Shown here piece after piece: positions 16,523 to 25,482 of a stretch of 64,000 nt of DNA. Location of the stretch: positions 1-64,000 of the forward strand of contig JAJDAO010000047.1 of assembly GCA_029261835.1 (NCBI GenBank). Direction: 5' to 3'. The stretch is from Deltaproteobacteria bacterium. GTDB lineage: Bacteria; Myxococcota_A; UBA9160; UBA4427. Both the position numbers and the translations under genes were made by a program. The notes under the pieces were generated by a model. The model was not told the origin of the DNA. It made no database searches and saw only the letters and a program-made list of their open reading frames with translations. The stretch's first letter is position 1, and each line of letters opens with the position of its first letter.

Positions 16523-18279
16523 CAGCCCTGCGGCTCCTGGTGCATTTCCTTGAAGACGATCAGATTCGGCGCGAACTTGTGGGCTCTGCGGTCGACATCG
16601 ATATGGATCACCGCGCAGCGGCCGCTGGCGAGCGCCCGTTCGATCGCGGGCTGCAGCTCATCGGGCGCGGCCACTCGCTCGCCGTGGGCTCCCATGCTCT
16701 CGGCGAGCAGGTCGAAGCGGATCTCGCCGAGGTCGGTGTTGATGGTCTCTTCGGGCGGGAGCCCCCCTTCGCGCAGTGTTCGCTCGGGGTCCAGGGCGAA
16801 CTCCTGATTGACCTTCACCATCCCCCACTGGCGATCACAGAGCACGAGGAAGACTACGGGCAGATCGTTGCGGATGGCCGTCTCCACCTCTTGCGGATGA
16901 AAGCCCATGGCGCCATCGCCAATGATGCAGTGCACCTGACGCTCCGGACAAGCCACCTTCGCCGCCAGCGCCTGGGAAACACCGGCGCCCAGCATGCCGA
17001 ACTTGTACGTGGAGAGCAGGCTGTGCGATGCGCGAACCTCGTGGTACAGATTGGCCCAGATTGCCGTGTTGCCGCCGTCGACCACGAGCACGGCATCATC
17101 GTCGAACGCCTCCTGGCAGATCGTCGCGACATGGGCGGAGTGGATCGGGGCCTCGCGGGCCGTCAGCGCCTGATCGAGCTCGCCACGCGCCGCGTCGCGC
17201 GCGGCGGCGTATGTCTCGAGCCTCTTCGCGCGCGCCGCCAAACCCGTCGCTGGCTCACGCTCCTTGAGCTGCGCCAGCAACTCTGCCAGAAAGATGCGTG
17301 CGTCGGCGAGCACCGCGAGGTCGACCGGCTTGTTGAGGCCGAGCACCTCGTCATCGATGTCCACCTGAATCAGCCGCTGCTCATGTGCTCTGCGCCAGTA
17401 CGGCGCCTTGCCCCACCAGTCCGTCTCGCCAAATCGGGTGCCGATTGCGAGCACCAGATCGGCCTCATTGCGCACTCGGTTGTTGAGGTCGATGTATCCC
17501 ATTGGAATCGACACCCGCGCCCGCTCGTCGATCACATCGCGAGCGGCCCAGCTCGTGGTGACTGGTGCGCAGAGCAGCTCGGCCACTTCGCGCAGCGCTC
17601 CACTCGCGCGAGCGTGCAGCACGCCGCTGCCGACGTGGATCACGGGCTGCTCGGCCGCCAGCAACCACTCTGCCGCCTGGCGCACGAGTTCGGCAGGGGG
17701 CGTGATCGCCGCCTGACGGCGGTAGCGACTCGGCTCCACGGCGAATTCATCCGAGCAGGCCTGTGCCCCATTCAGGATGTCCTCCGGCACGCACACATGA
17801 ACGACGCCCGGCCGGCCCCGCCACGACTGCCGAAAGGCCCTGCGCATGATTTCCGGGATGCGTTCGAACGACTGCGCCGAACCGCTCCACTTCGTCATCG
17901 GACGCATGACAGAGACCTGATCGAAGTACTGGTAAGTACCGCCTCGATCCGGGTCGACAATGCCACTTCGCCGCCAACTCGTGATCAGCAGCACACGGTT
18001 GCCTTCACCATTCTCGACAGCGACTCCGGGCAGCGCATTGGCGGCCCCCGGCCCATTGCTGGCGAGACACACGCCGAGCCTTCCGGTCAAGCGCGCGTAG
18101 GCGCCCGCCATGTGAACAGCGCTGGTCTCGTGCCGCGGGCTGATCAGCCGAATGCCGTGCTCGCGCAGCTGGGAGTAGAGCCCGAAATAGCTGCCATCGA
18201 TGATGCCGAACACCACCTCGACGCCCTCTGCCTTGAGCATGCGCGCGATGCGCTCGCCGCCCGTGATCTCTTCCGCCAT
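16522..18279 (-). CDS. Thiamine-diphosphate-dependent enzyme, acetolactate-synthase-like
   Basis: 585 residues, ATG 18279 with an excellent AGGAGG site. Three-domain POX/ALS architecture: N-terminal PYR domain with the activating Glu51 in SPRHETSAVHMAGAYA; central domain (about 195-340); and C-terminal PP domain with GDGAMGF (454-459). The second half of the ThDP-metal motif, normally NN, reads CD (481-482) in VLCDRQWGM. It lacks an adjacent small subunit, so branched-chain amino-acid synthesis is unlikely. Family members decarboxylate 2-oxoacids or ligate the aldehyde to a carbonyl. It lies 38 bp downstream of a TetR gene and is coupled to two SDR-type genes; a condensation-then-reduction pathway is an inference. 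Confidence 0.88.
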   Translation of the reverse strand: MAEEITGGERIARMLKAEGVEVVFGIIDGSYFGLYSQLREHGIRLISPRHETSAVHMAGAYARLTGRLGVCLASNGPGAANALPGVAVENGEGNRVLLITSWRRSGIVDPDRGGTYQYFDQVSVMRPMTKWSGSAQSFERIPEIMRRAFRQSWRGRPGVVHVCVPEDILNGAQACSDEFAVEPSRYRRQAAITPPAELVRQAAEWLLAAEQPVIHVGSGVLHARASGALREVAELLCAPVTTSWAARDVIDERARVSIPMGYIDLNNRVRNEADLVLAIGTRFGETDWWGKAPYWRRAHEQRLIQVDIDDEVLGLNKPVDLAVLADARIFLAELLAQLKEREPATGLAARAKRLETYAAARDAARGELDQALTAREAPIHSAHVATICQEAFDDDAVLVVDGGNTAIWANLYHEVRASHSLLSTYKFGMLGAGVSQALAAKVACPERQVHCIIGDGAMGFHPQEVETAIRNDLPVVFLVLCDRQWGMVKVNQEFALDPERTLREGGLPPEETINTDLGEIRFDLLAESMGAHGERVAAPDELQPAIERALASGRCAVIHIDVDRRAHKFAPNLIVFKEMHQEPQG

Positions 18280-18317
18280 GAATCTTCCTCCTGATCCGCC
18301 CGAGGGCGAGCTTTCGG

Positions 18318-19109
18318 CTACTCCGTCAGCAGCGCCACGGAATCGCCATCGTCGACAAAATCTTCAACCTCGATCGGGAGTTCCGCCACACCCAATCGTT
18401 CAACCCAGGCCAGCGCCTCTTCGAAGGCCGCGGGGACCGCGCCCCAGCCAAGCAACAGCCCCCGGCAGAGCGTGCGGAGCAGGTCGCCGGTGTCGAGCAG
18501 CTCCGGATCGAGCCGGCGCAGCTTGCGCAGCTGCACGACGCCGTGCATCGCCGCCCAGAAACAGAGCGCGCGCTGCATGGCATCACCCGAGCCGAGCGCC
18601 CCACTCTGGTGAGCCAACTCGAGGCGATTGGCCAGCGCGGCGAAAACGGGGCGAGCGCCCGCCAGCACGCGGCGCGCCTCCCCGTCGTCGATCAGCTTTC
18701 CCGGGTCGCCGAGCGAACGCGAGAGCAAGCCGAATTGCTCGGGGGCCCGCTCGGCCACGCGCTCATACAGCAGTGCAGTGGCCACCAACGGGACGAGAGT
18801 TCCTACGGGCGAGGCCGTCACCGGGTTGCTCCGCAGGCGATCTTCGCACCGGATCCACAGCAGCGACATCTTGCGATCGAGTGCCCGGATGACGTTGCGC
18901 TGCAGCTCCGCCAGCAGCACTTCTTTCGATGGGAAGTAGCGGTAGAGCGCGCCCACCGAGTAATCCAGCTTGTCGGCCAGGCCCTGCAAGGTGAGCCCGT
19001 CGAGCCCCCGCTCCCCGACGATCCCGCTGGCCGTGCGCAGCACGGCTGAGCGCCGCGCAGCCCGCCTTCGCTGGACCCGGGGGGAAAGTGTTCGCTGGGA
19101 GGATTGCAC
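18318..19109 (-). CDS. TetR-family transcriptional regulator
   Basis: 263 residues from GTG 19109; GTG at 19115 or 19133 are alternatives and the frame is open to 19229. I prefer 19109 because a palindrome lies directly upstream. The N-terminal HTH (LRTASGIVGERGLDGLTLQGLADKLDYSVGALYRYF) is typical TetR. The C-terminal ligand domain is helical and contains FWAAMHGVVQL, a pattern seen in TetR_C-like domains. The first gene of a minus-strand run with the ThDP enzyme, epimerase and SDR; probably represses itself and them until a ligand binds. Confidence 0.85.
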   Translation of the reverse strand: MQSSQRTLSPRVQRRRAARRSAVLRTASGIVGERGLDGLTLQGLADKLDYSVGALYRYFPSKEVLLAELQRNVIRALDRKMSLLWIRCEDRLRSNPVTASPVGTLVPLVATALLYERVAERAPEQFGLLSRSLGDPGKLIDDGEARRVLAGARPVFAALANRLELAHQSGALGSGDAMQRALCFWAAMHGVVQLRKLRRLDPELLDTGDLLRTLCRGLLLGWGAVPAAFEEALAWVERLGVAELPIEVEDFVDDGDSVALLTE

Positions 19110-19124
19110 GTTCACTTTGTAAAC
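19110..19124. promoter_or_regulatory. Candidate TetR operator
   Basis: GTTCACTTTGTAAAC is an imperfect palindrome: 6-bp arms GTTCAC/GTAAAC differ at one position from perfect symmetry, with a 3-bp spacer. It abuts the proposed start of the TetR gene, where a bound dimer would block transcription or initiation. A half-site-like ATTCAC follows at 19129-19134. Confidence 0.5.
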
Positions 19125-19214
19125 GGGATTCACTCCAGGATCAAGCGAAAACTTCAGAGAACTGCGAATTGGACGAAGAGAAGAGGACTCCTCTGATCCC
19201 GCGAGCCTCCAATC

Positions 19215-19757
19215 ATGCACCCTCCCCAACCCTCTCAGCGCCCCAGCGCCGGCTTCGCCTGGCTCACCGCTCTCTTCTGCTGCCTGATCTCAGGCGTCGG
19301 CTGCAACATTGTCGATGCCGCGACCAGCCGAGGAGCCACGCTGATTCGGATGATGCCCGGCCGCAACGCCGAGACGGGCAGCCTGGACTGCTGGCTCACG
19401 ATCGAGTTCCGGAGCTATCCCGAGGAGGCCGACGCCCGTGATGTCCGTGTTCGCTTCTACTCGGACGCCCTCAGTGAGCCAGCCGAATTCGACTGGGACT
19501 TCATCGCGGCCAACGACGTGCTCGCCGATCGCACGAAGTTGAGAGGTGGACACCGCGAGTCTGACAGAACGAGGCCTGCCGCGAATCCGCCACTGGGCGA
19601 GGCACTCAAGGTCCGTTTCCCACTCGACGCCCTGCCGACGATCGAGCAGGCAGCATCGCCAGTCTGGCTCCAGGCGGAGCTCTACTGGGGTGGCGAGATT
19701 CAAGACTCGCTACGCCGCAGCATCGAGCACGTCTACTCGGGTACTGAGGCGACCTGA
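19215..19757 (+). CDS. Hypothetical exported protein, probable lipoprotein
   Basis: 180 residues. N-terminal hydrophobic segment (AWLTALFCCLISGVGC) ends in a cysteine at about residue 30 with small residues before it, fitting a lipobox. The rest is soluble and probably strand-rich: LDCWLTIEFRSYPEEADARDVRVRFYSDA. No family recognised. It starts 105 bp from the TetR gene on the opposite strand, so the palindrome at 19110-19124 could also control it. Confidence 0.55.
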   Translation: MHPPQPSQRPSAGFAWLTALFCCLISGVGCNIVDAATSRGATLIRMMPGRNAETGSLDCWLTIEFRSYPEEADARDVRVRFYSDALSEPAEFDWDFIAANDVLADRTKLRGGHRESDRTRPAANPPLGEALKVRFPLDALPTIEQAASPVWLQAELYWGGEIQDSLRRSIEHVYSGTEAT

Positions 19758-19818
19758 TTCCTCCTACAGGAACGCGGAGTCGCACTGTCTCGCCACAGAC
19801 CCTCGTGAACGCACCGAG

Positions 19819-22149
19819 CTATCGCTGCTCGGCCAGCAGAGCGGCTACCTGGTGGACAACCTCGCCGGGCCGAAACGGCTTCGCGAGGAAGTCTACGCCG
19901 GGCTCCTGCTGGCCCGGTATCAACTCGTTTTGCGCATAACCGGAGACGAATAGCACGCGCAAGTCCTCGTATTCGTGTCTGAGTCTGCGTGCCAGCTCCG
20001 GCCCGCTCATCTCCGGCATCACGACGTCCGTCACCAGCACGTCGATCACACTGGAGCTCCTCTCGACCAGTCGAAGCGCCTCGACGCCGTTCTTGGCGAC
20101 CAGCACCTTGAAGCCGGCATCCTCGAGAACGCGCCGCCCGAGGCTTCGAATCTGCGCCTCATCCTCGACGAGAAGTACTGTCGCGCCACTGTAGGCACCG
20201 GCCGACACTTGCTCGGGGCGCCGGACGGACGTTGCGGTCCCGGCGACCACCGGGAAGTAGACATGAAAGATCGTCCCCCGGCCGGGCTCGCTCTCGACGG
20301 CGATCTGACCCCCGCTCTGCTTCACAATGCCGTGGACCATCGACAGTCCAAGACCGGTTCCCTCCCCCTGTCCCTTCGTCGTGAAGAATGGCTCGAAGAC
20401 CCGCGCCCGAGTGCTCGCGTCCATCCCCTGGCCGGTATCTCTTACCGACAAGCAGGCGAAGCGCCCAGCGGGCGGGCTCGAGTCCGCCCCGGCCTCATCC
20501 GGGCACAGCGGCTCCTGAAGGTCGCTCGTGTCGACCTCACGCAGGTCAATGCTGAGCCTGCCACCATGTGGCATGGCGTCCCGTGCATTGACGACGAGGT
20601 TCATCACGATCTGCTCGACCTGCCCCTCGTCGGCCATCACACAGGGCACACGCCGCTCGAGCGTGGCGCTGAAGGTAATGTGCTCGCCGATCAGCCGCCT
20701 CAGCATCTTCTCGAGGTTGGTCACGACACGCGCCAAGTCCAGCCGCGACGGACTCAACACCTGCTGCCGCCCAAACGCCAGGAGCTGCCGTGTCAGAGCA
20801 GCCGCCCGCTCACCGGCCTCCCGAATCTCCACCACTTCCTCGCGCAGCGGCGAGTCCTTCATGGTGTCTTCTTCCATGAGGAGATCGCTATAACCGTTGA
20901 TCACTGTCAGCAAGTTGTTGAAGTCGTGAGCGACACCACCCGCCAAGCGCCCGAGCGCCTCCATCTTCTGCGACTGCCGCCGCTCTTCCTCGATGCGTCG
21001 GCGATCACTGATGTCCCGCCACGTCATGGCAATGCCGTCCCCAAGCGGGGCGATCTGCATCTGAACCCAGCACTCAGGCTGTCGCGCCGCGCCGATGCGG
21101 GCTTCCTCCTCAATGGGCACTCGCGTCTCCACGACAGTCATACACCTCTCGAGAAAGTCGTCGCCGACATCCAGCTCGAGCATCGACAGCAACGATCCGC
21201 CGAGCAGTTCGCAGCGGTTCGTCTCGAGGAATTCCTCCCCTTTTTGATTGAGATCCACGAGTCGGAAGTCGCGGATGCGACCCGACTCGTCCCGCTCGGC
21301 TTCGAGAATGAAGAAGGAATCGAGCCCTCCCTCGGCCGCGGCTCGGAAGCGCTCCTCGCTGGCCCGCAACGCCTCGGCGGTCACATGTCGCTCGCTCACA
21401 TCGCGTGCGCAGACCAGGATCAGCTCGCGCTCGCCGATTCGCTCCGAGCGCCAGGAGAACCAGCGCTGGGATCCGTCTCGGTGCCGGACTCGACTGATCA
21501 AGCCGATCACGGGATGTCCGCCGATGCGATCACTCTCCGCGTCGCCCAGAATCCCCGCGGCATCCCCCTCTTCGAACAGCTCACCGATCTTCATCGAGAG
21601 AAGCTCTCGTGGACTCCAGCCGAGTGTACGCTGCCAGCTCGCGTTGACTCTCAGGAAGCCGCCATCAGGGGACACGATGCAGAGCAGCTCATCGGACATC
21701 TCGAAGATGAGGTCGACTTCGAGCTGACCAATGCTCTCTTGGTCACTTCGCGCCGCAGTGGGTACTCGATCTGGTGTTGGACCGAGACAGCAGAGCACGA
21801 GCGGTACTCCACGCCGCCCGGCCAAGTGCACCGCGCCCACGGTCCAGCTCACCGGACCAGCGTCTCCTCCGGGCGTACGGCCGACGAGGGAAACCGATCG
21901 GGAAACGCTCCTTCCCATTAGAACCGCCGTCAGGCCCTCACGCAGCCGCTCCGCCTCTTCCTCACCAAAGAGAGAGGAGAAGAGTCTCTCCGGTGCAGGA
22001 CCCGGAATCTGGCCCGGCACCAGCTCGACGACCAGTTCCATCGCCGCGTCGTTGCTGGCCTCGACTCTCTTTTCGGACAGGACCAGCGCCGGATTCACCA
22101 GCCCCGCAACGAACTCGGTCACGCGGACTGCGGCCTGCGACTCGGCCAT
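19819..22149 (-). CDS. Hybrid sensor histidine kinase (PAS-PAS-HisKA-HATPase-REC)
   Basis: 776 residues from ATG 22149 (GGAGG site upstream). No transmembrane segment, so cytoplasmic. An N-terminal PAS-like region (1-130) is followed by a PAS domain (about 150-270, starting VDLIFEMSDELLCIVSPDGG) and another (about 275-390). HisKA has its phospho-accepting His in GRLAGGVAHDFNNLL. The ATPase domain shows NLVVNARDAM (N box), DTGQGM and GTGLGLSMVHG. A receiver domain at the C-terminus (LLVEDEAQIR, VTDVVMPEMSGPEL with the phospho-Asp, FVSGYA, AKPF) completes it. Partner response regulator not adjacent; the signal is unknown. Confidence 0.92.
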   Translation of the reverse strand: MAESQAAVRVTEFVAGLVNPALVLSEKRVEASNDAAMELVVELVPGQIPGPAPERLFSSLFGEEEAERLREGLTAVLMGRSVSRSVSLVGRTPGGDAGPVSWTVGAVHLAGRRGVPLVLCCLGPTPDRVPTAARSDQESIGQLEVDLIFEMSDELLCIVSPDGGFLRVNASWQRTLGWSPRELLSMKIGELFEEGDAAGILGDAESDRIGGHPVIGLISRVRHRDGSQRWFSWRSERIGERELILVCARDVSERHVTAEALRASEERFRAAAEGGLDSFFILEAERDESGRIRDFRLVDLNQKGEEFLETNRCELLGGSLLSMLELDVGDDFLERCMTVVETRVPIEEEARIGAARQPECWVQMQIAPLGDGIAMTWRDISDRRRIEEERRQSQKMEALGRLAGGVAHDFNNLLTVINGYSDLLMEEDTMKDSPLREEVVEIREAGERAAALTRQLLAFGRQQVLSPSRLDLARVVTNLEKMLRRLIGEHITFSATLERRVPCVMADEGQVEQIVMNLVVNARDAMPHGGRLSIDLREVDTSDLQEPLCPDEAGADSSPPAGRFACLSVRDTGQGMDASTRARVFEPFFTTKGQGEGTGLGLSMVHGIVKQSGGQIAVESEPGRGTIFHVYFPVVAGTATSVRRPEQVSAGAYSGATVLLVEDEAQIRSLGRRVLEDAGFKVLVAKNGVEALRLVERSSSVIDVLVTDVVMPEMSGPELARRLRHEYEDLRVLFVSGYAQNELIPGQQEPGVDFLAKPFRPGEVVHQVAALLAEQR

Positions 22150-22414
22150 GCGACCTCCAGTGGGCCCGCCGGACAATCGGCAAAGTCACTCCGTCGCGGA
22201 ACGACGCCCACTACCCTGCCAGAGGCAATCTACGCTTCGCATCGAAAAACCGCCTAGGCCGAATCCCCCACCGGAGAGGCTCGTAACTCCAGACGCACGG
22301 GGCTGCCTAGGAACACCAATACAGCAACGACTGGAGATCAACTCGCGTCTTCCCCGGGGCACAGCGGGGCCACGCGAATTGCTTCGAGCGCGGCCTCCGG
22401 GACGCGTAGCGCGG

Positions 22415-22819
22415 TCAGACGATGTGGACGATCACCGTCCGCTCACTGTGTAGTCGGCGATGTTCCCAGAGGAAGACACCCTGCCAGCTTCCGAGTGCGA
22501 GCCGCCCCTCGATGATCGGAATAGCCACCGAAGTCGACGTGAGTGCCGCCTTGATGTGCGCGGGCATGTCGTCACTGCCTTCGCTCGTGTGCGTGTACAG
22601 CTCGTCGCCCTCCGCCACCAGACGACTCAACCAACGCTCCAGATCGCGTCGCGCTGATGGATCGGCATTCTCCTGGATCACCAGACTCGCCGAAGTGTGC
22701 TGCACGAAGAGGGTACAGAGCCCCTCCTTGAGCCCAGCCTCGCTGACGAGTTGCGACAGCGACTGCGTGAACTCATGAAGCCCCTGTCCGGGAGAGTGAA
22801 CGCGAAGTCGGCGAACCAT
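22415..22819 (-). CDS. yjbQ: YjbQ / UPF0047 family protein (secondary thiamine-phosphate synthase type)
   Basis: 134 residues, nearly full family length. Family signatures are clear: LCTLFVQHTSASLVIQENAD, THTSEGSDDMPAHIKAALT and LGSWQGVFLWEHR. The His and Asp/Glu residues in those motifs line the presumed metal/active site. E. coli YjbQ has weak thiamine-phosphate synthase activity, but the physiological role of the family is unclear. It stands between a small basic protein gene and the kinase gene, all on the minus strand. Confidence 0.92.
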   Translation of the reverse strand: MVRRLRVHSPGQGLHEFTQSLSQLVSEAGLKEGLCTLFVQHTSASLVIQENADPSARRDLERWLSRLVAEGDELYTHTSEGSDDMPAHIKAALTSTSVAIPIIEGRLALGSWQGVFLWEHRRLHSERTVIVHIV

Positions 22820-22830
22820 ATGTCAGCCTG

Positions 22831-23100
22831 CTAGCGGTTCTCTCTTCGCTCGCTGCGAGCGTGGGTGTTCAGCCCTGCCGTAGAAAACGGACGACGTACG
22901 ACGGCCGGACGCAGTGGCTCGAGGTCCTGAACCAGAAACGGGCGCACCACTCCGTTCTCGCCATCGATCGCGACGTAATGCCCCATCGGTGTCACGCCGA
23001 TCGGAACGGCGGCTTGGTCGTCGGCGATGCTGCCTCGGCAGCCGGTGTACTCACTGTCCGGCTTGCACACTCGCACCCGATCGCCCGTCTTGTATGCCAC
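22831..23100 (-). CDS. Small KOW/SH3-like hypothetical protein
   Basis: 89 residues from GTG 23100 (AGGA 9 bases upstream); GTG 23139 would give 102. VAYKTGDRVRVCKPDSEYTGCRGSI has the look of a small beta-barrel that binds RNA or protein (KOW/SH3-like). GVTPMGHYVAIDGENGVVRPFLVQDLEPL continues the pattern, and the tail is basic (HARSERRENR). It lies 11 bp upstream of yjbQ on the same strand. Function unknown; the fold assignment is tentative. Confidence 0.55.
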   Translation of the reverse strand: MAYKTGDRVRVCKPDSEYTGCRGSIADDQAAVPIGVTPMGHYVAIDGENGVVRPFLVQDLEPLRPAVVRRPFSTAGLNTHARSERRENR

Positions 23101-23260
23101 AGCCCGCGTCCTCGTGGTCAATCCCTCGCCCCCCGACACCCCCGATCTGATAGCAGATCAGCGGGACGCCTCACAGCCGCCGTTCACAAGTGTATGGAAC
23201 GACCCGGTCCTGCCAGACGCCGCGCCTGCGGACCGAGTTGCCCGCCCGACAATGAGACCC

Positions 23261-25354
23261 TCAGCTCTCTCGAGCCCAGAGATCAGCAACCAGCGGAGAT
23301 GGCATACCGACACTCGTGAGCCAGAGCTGATGGATCGCTCGTGTCGCACCTACATGGAGCACGCGGCGAGCGAGCGGCGTGTCGGGATAGCGGCTCCGAT
23401 CGACATCCACCAACACGACGTAGTCGAACTCCAGACCCTTGACTTGCTCAACCTCGGTCACCTCGACGCCTGCCGTGAAACTGAAGTTCTGATCCGTGAC
23501 TCTGCGCAAGCGCGCAAGCTCACAGCGCTCCAAGCCCTGGAAGTAGGCCTCACTGGCAGCCACCGAGGGCGTCAGAATCGCCACCGAAGCGAGCGGCTCC
23601 GCAGCGGCCAGCTCGCGCAGCGCGTCCGCCAGGAATGCAATGCAGACGCCCCGATCGCCGAAACGGAAGAGCTCCACCGGCGGACCGCTACGGGGCGAAG
23701 CGGGTGGCTCGTCCTCCTCGAAGAGATCTCCCAAGACCGAGGTCGCGAATTGCACGATCTCTCGAGATGATCGGTAGCTCACGCTGAGCGTATCGATCTC
23801 CGTTCCCGAAACGCCGAGCTGAGCGAAGAACTCACGCCACGAGGTGAAGCCGCTGTGATTGATAACGTGCTGCTGAGTGTCGCCGGCCAGAGTGAGACTC
23901 GAGTTCGGGGCCAGGCAGCCAAGCAGCACCTGGACTTCCAGCGGGGAGAAGTCCTGCACCTCATCGATCACGATGTGACGCAGCTCGAGTGGATGCCTGC
24001 CGCGTCCGCGCAGCGGACCCACGCGCAGCTGCCAGGCACGCAGCAACAAGGCGTCATCTTCCGGATCGAGCTCGACGTAGACGCCGTCCTCGCCCGCCAT
24101 GGCAGCGCGCACTTCTTCGAGTCGATCGCGGTGCCAGTCACAAAAGCGGGCGATCTCGCGGCTCGAGAAAGCGCCGGGCGCGGTGGTTCGGCAGACTTCC
24201 TGCAGCAGGCTGTCCTCCGCGAGGACGCTGCACCAGTCCTCCAGGGCCTGTTCCCGGCTCGGCTCTCCCGGGGTGCGGCTGACCCATTGCTCGAGCGCGA
24301 CGGCGAGAAAGGGGTGAAGCTTGACTCGTTGAGCCAGAGCCGGCGTGTCGATCCGCTCGCACACGCGCAGCTTCGGAAAATGCCTTCGGCGCTCATCCGC
24401 GGCCCACTCCCGGTAGCTGGCAATGCGAACGTTCCGGAGCCCCAGCGAGGGCAACACGTGGCTGACGAAGCTTCGCAAGGCACGGGAAAAGACCACGACC
24501 ATCGTGTCCGGACCGTCAATGCTGGGATCGTCGAAGGCGAGGTAAGCGACACGATGTAGTGCCACTGTCGTCTTGCCCGAGCCCGCCGCTCCGCGGATGA
24601 CCAGGAAGCCGCTCGACGGACGCGTGATCAGCTCGAACTGCTCCGGATCGATCAGCCCGGTAATCTCGGGCAGGCGCTTGTCTGCACGGACCGTCTCACC
24701 CTCACCGGCGCTCCCCAGTCGTCGGGCACCCCCCTCCCCCGGCCCGAAGACGCGCAGGGCCGCGGCCTCTCCGCCCGAAAGGCGAGGCTTGATGGGCTTG
24801 TCGTGACGCCAGCCATCGGCCCGACTGGCATCGGGCGAGAAGTCACCCTCGGGTGCCTGAATCCGCTCGAGCGTACCGTCGCGAATCCGCACCATGCGCC
24901 GGACAACCACCTGGCCGATGCGCTCGCGGCCCGCGATCTCCTCGTCGTAGTCCTCACCCTGCTGGTAGCTGTAGAAGATCTTCGAGATGGGCGCGTCTCG
25001 CCAATCGATGATTCGGATACCGCGCTCGATGCAGGTCGCGCGACCGAGACAGAGGTCGCGTTCCTCGCCGTCTTCTCGCAGCCGCAGATGGGCAAAATAG
25101 GGCGAGCCCGGATCGACCCGAGGCACCTCACCGGCGCTTCTCAGCTGCTGCAGTACGGCGGACTGGTGATGGTACTGTTCTGTCAGCGTGGAGATGTCCT
25201 TGGCCTCGTCCCCGGAGAGGATGACCGCACGCAAGTGCTCGAGCTCCCTCACAATCGGCGCTTCGGAGGCGGTCCTCGAGCGCGGCAGATCCGAGAGCAG
25301 AGCCGAGACCTTCGCGAGCAGATCGAGCTCTTCGGCAACGACGAGATTCGGCAA
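23261..25354 (-). CDS. HelD-like superfamily 1 (UvrD/Rep) helicase
   Basis: 697 residues. TTG start at 25354 with GGAG 5 bases upstream; no ATG or GTG lies between it and the upstream stop, so TTG is the only good choice. An N-terminal helical segment and the RDLCLGRATCI...IDWRDAPISKIFY block are typical of HelD/DNA helicase IV relatives. Then come Walker A GAAGSGKTTVALHR, motif II IDEVQDFSPLEVQ, motif III LAGDTQQHV, YRSS and the C-terminal QVKGLEFDYVVLVD (motif V) and VGATRA (motif VI). HelD proteins release stalled RNA polymerase; the DNA-repair alternative cannot be excluded. Confidence 0.85.
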   Translation of the reverse strand: MPNLVVAEELDLLAKVSALLSDLPRSRTASEAPIVRELEHLRAVILSGDEAKDISTLTEQYHHQSAVLQQLRSAGEVPRVDPGSPYFAHLRLREDGEERDLCLGRATCIERGIRIIDWRDAPISKIFYSYQQGEDYDEEIAGRERIGQVVVRRMVRIRDGTLERIQAPEGDFSPDASRADGWRHDKPIKPRLSGGEAAALRVFGPGEGGARRLGSAGEGETVRADKRLPEITGLIDPEQFELITRPSSGFLVIRGAAGSGKTTVALHRVAYLAFDDPSIDGPDTMVVVFSRALRSFVSHVLPSLGLRNVRIASYREWAADERRRHFPKLRVCERIDTPALAQRVKLHPFLAVALEQWVSRTPGEPSREQALEDWCSVLAEDSLLQEVCRTTAPGAFSSREIARFCDWHRDRLEEVRAAMAGEDGVYVELDPEDDALLLRAWQLRVGPLRGRGRHPLELRHIVIDEVQDFSPLEVQVLLGCLAPNSSLTLAGDTQQHVINHSGFTSWREFFAQLGVSGTEIDTLSVSYRSSREIVQFATSVLGDLFEEDEPPASPRSGPPVELFRFGDRGVCIAFLADALRELAAAEPLASVAILTPSVAASEAYFQGLERCELARLRRVTDQNFSFTAGVEVTEVEQVKGLEFDYVVLVDVDRSRYPDTPLARRVLHVGATRAIHQLWLTSVGMPSPLVADLWARES

Positions 25355-25389
25355 AGCGGCTCCGCGCGGTTCGACTCGGGGAGTCCTAT

Positions 25390-25419
25390 TTTATAAACGA
25401 GATCGTGGGTGGTGCACAA
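25390..25419 (-). promoter_or_regulatory. Candidate sigma-70-type promoter of the HelD-like gene
   Basis: On the minus strand TTGTGC (25419-25414), an 18-bp spacer and TATAAA (25395-25390) stand 36 bp upstream of the TTG start in an AT-rich patch of otherwise GC-rich DNA. Predicted from the sequence alone. Confidence 0.4.
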
Positions 25420-25482
25420 GCCGTTTCCACCGCTATGGCAAACTGCGGGCTCGCAATCGAACGGCGTTCGAGAATGTTAGAT

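Noticed and set aside
16540..18294. 584-codon plus-strand open frame
   Set aside because: Exactly antisense to the ThDP enzyme, which has clear motifs.
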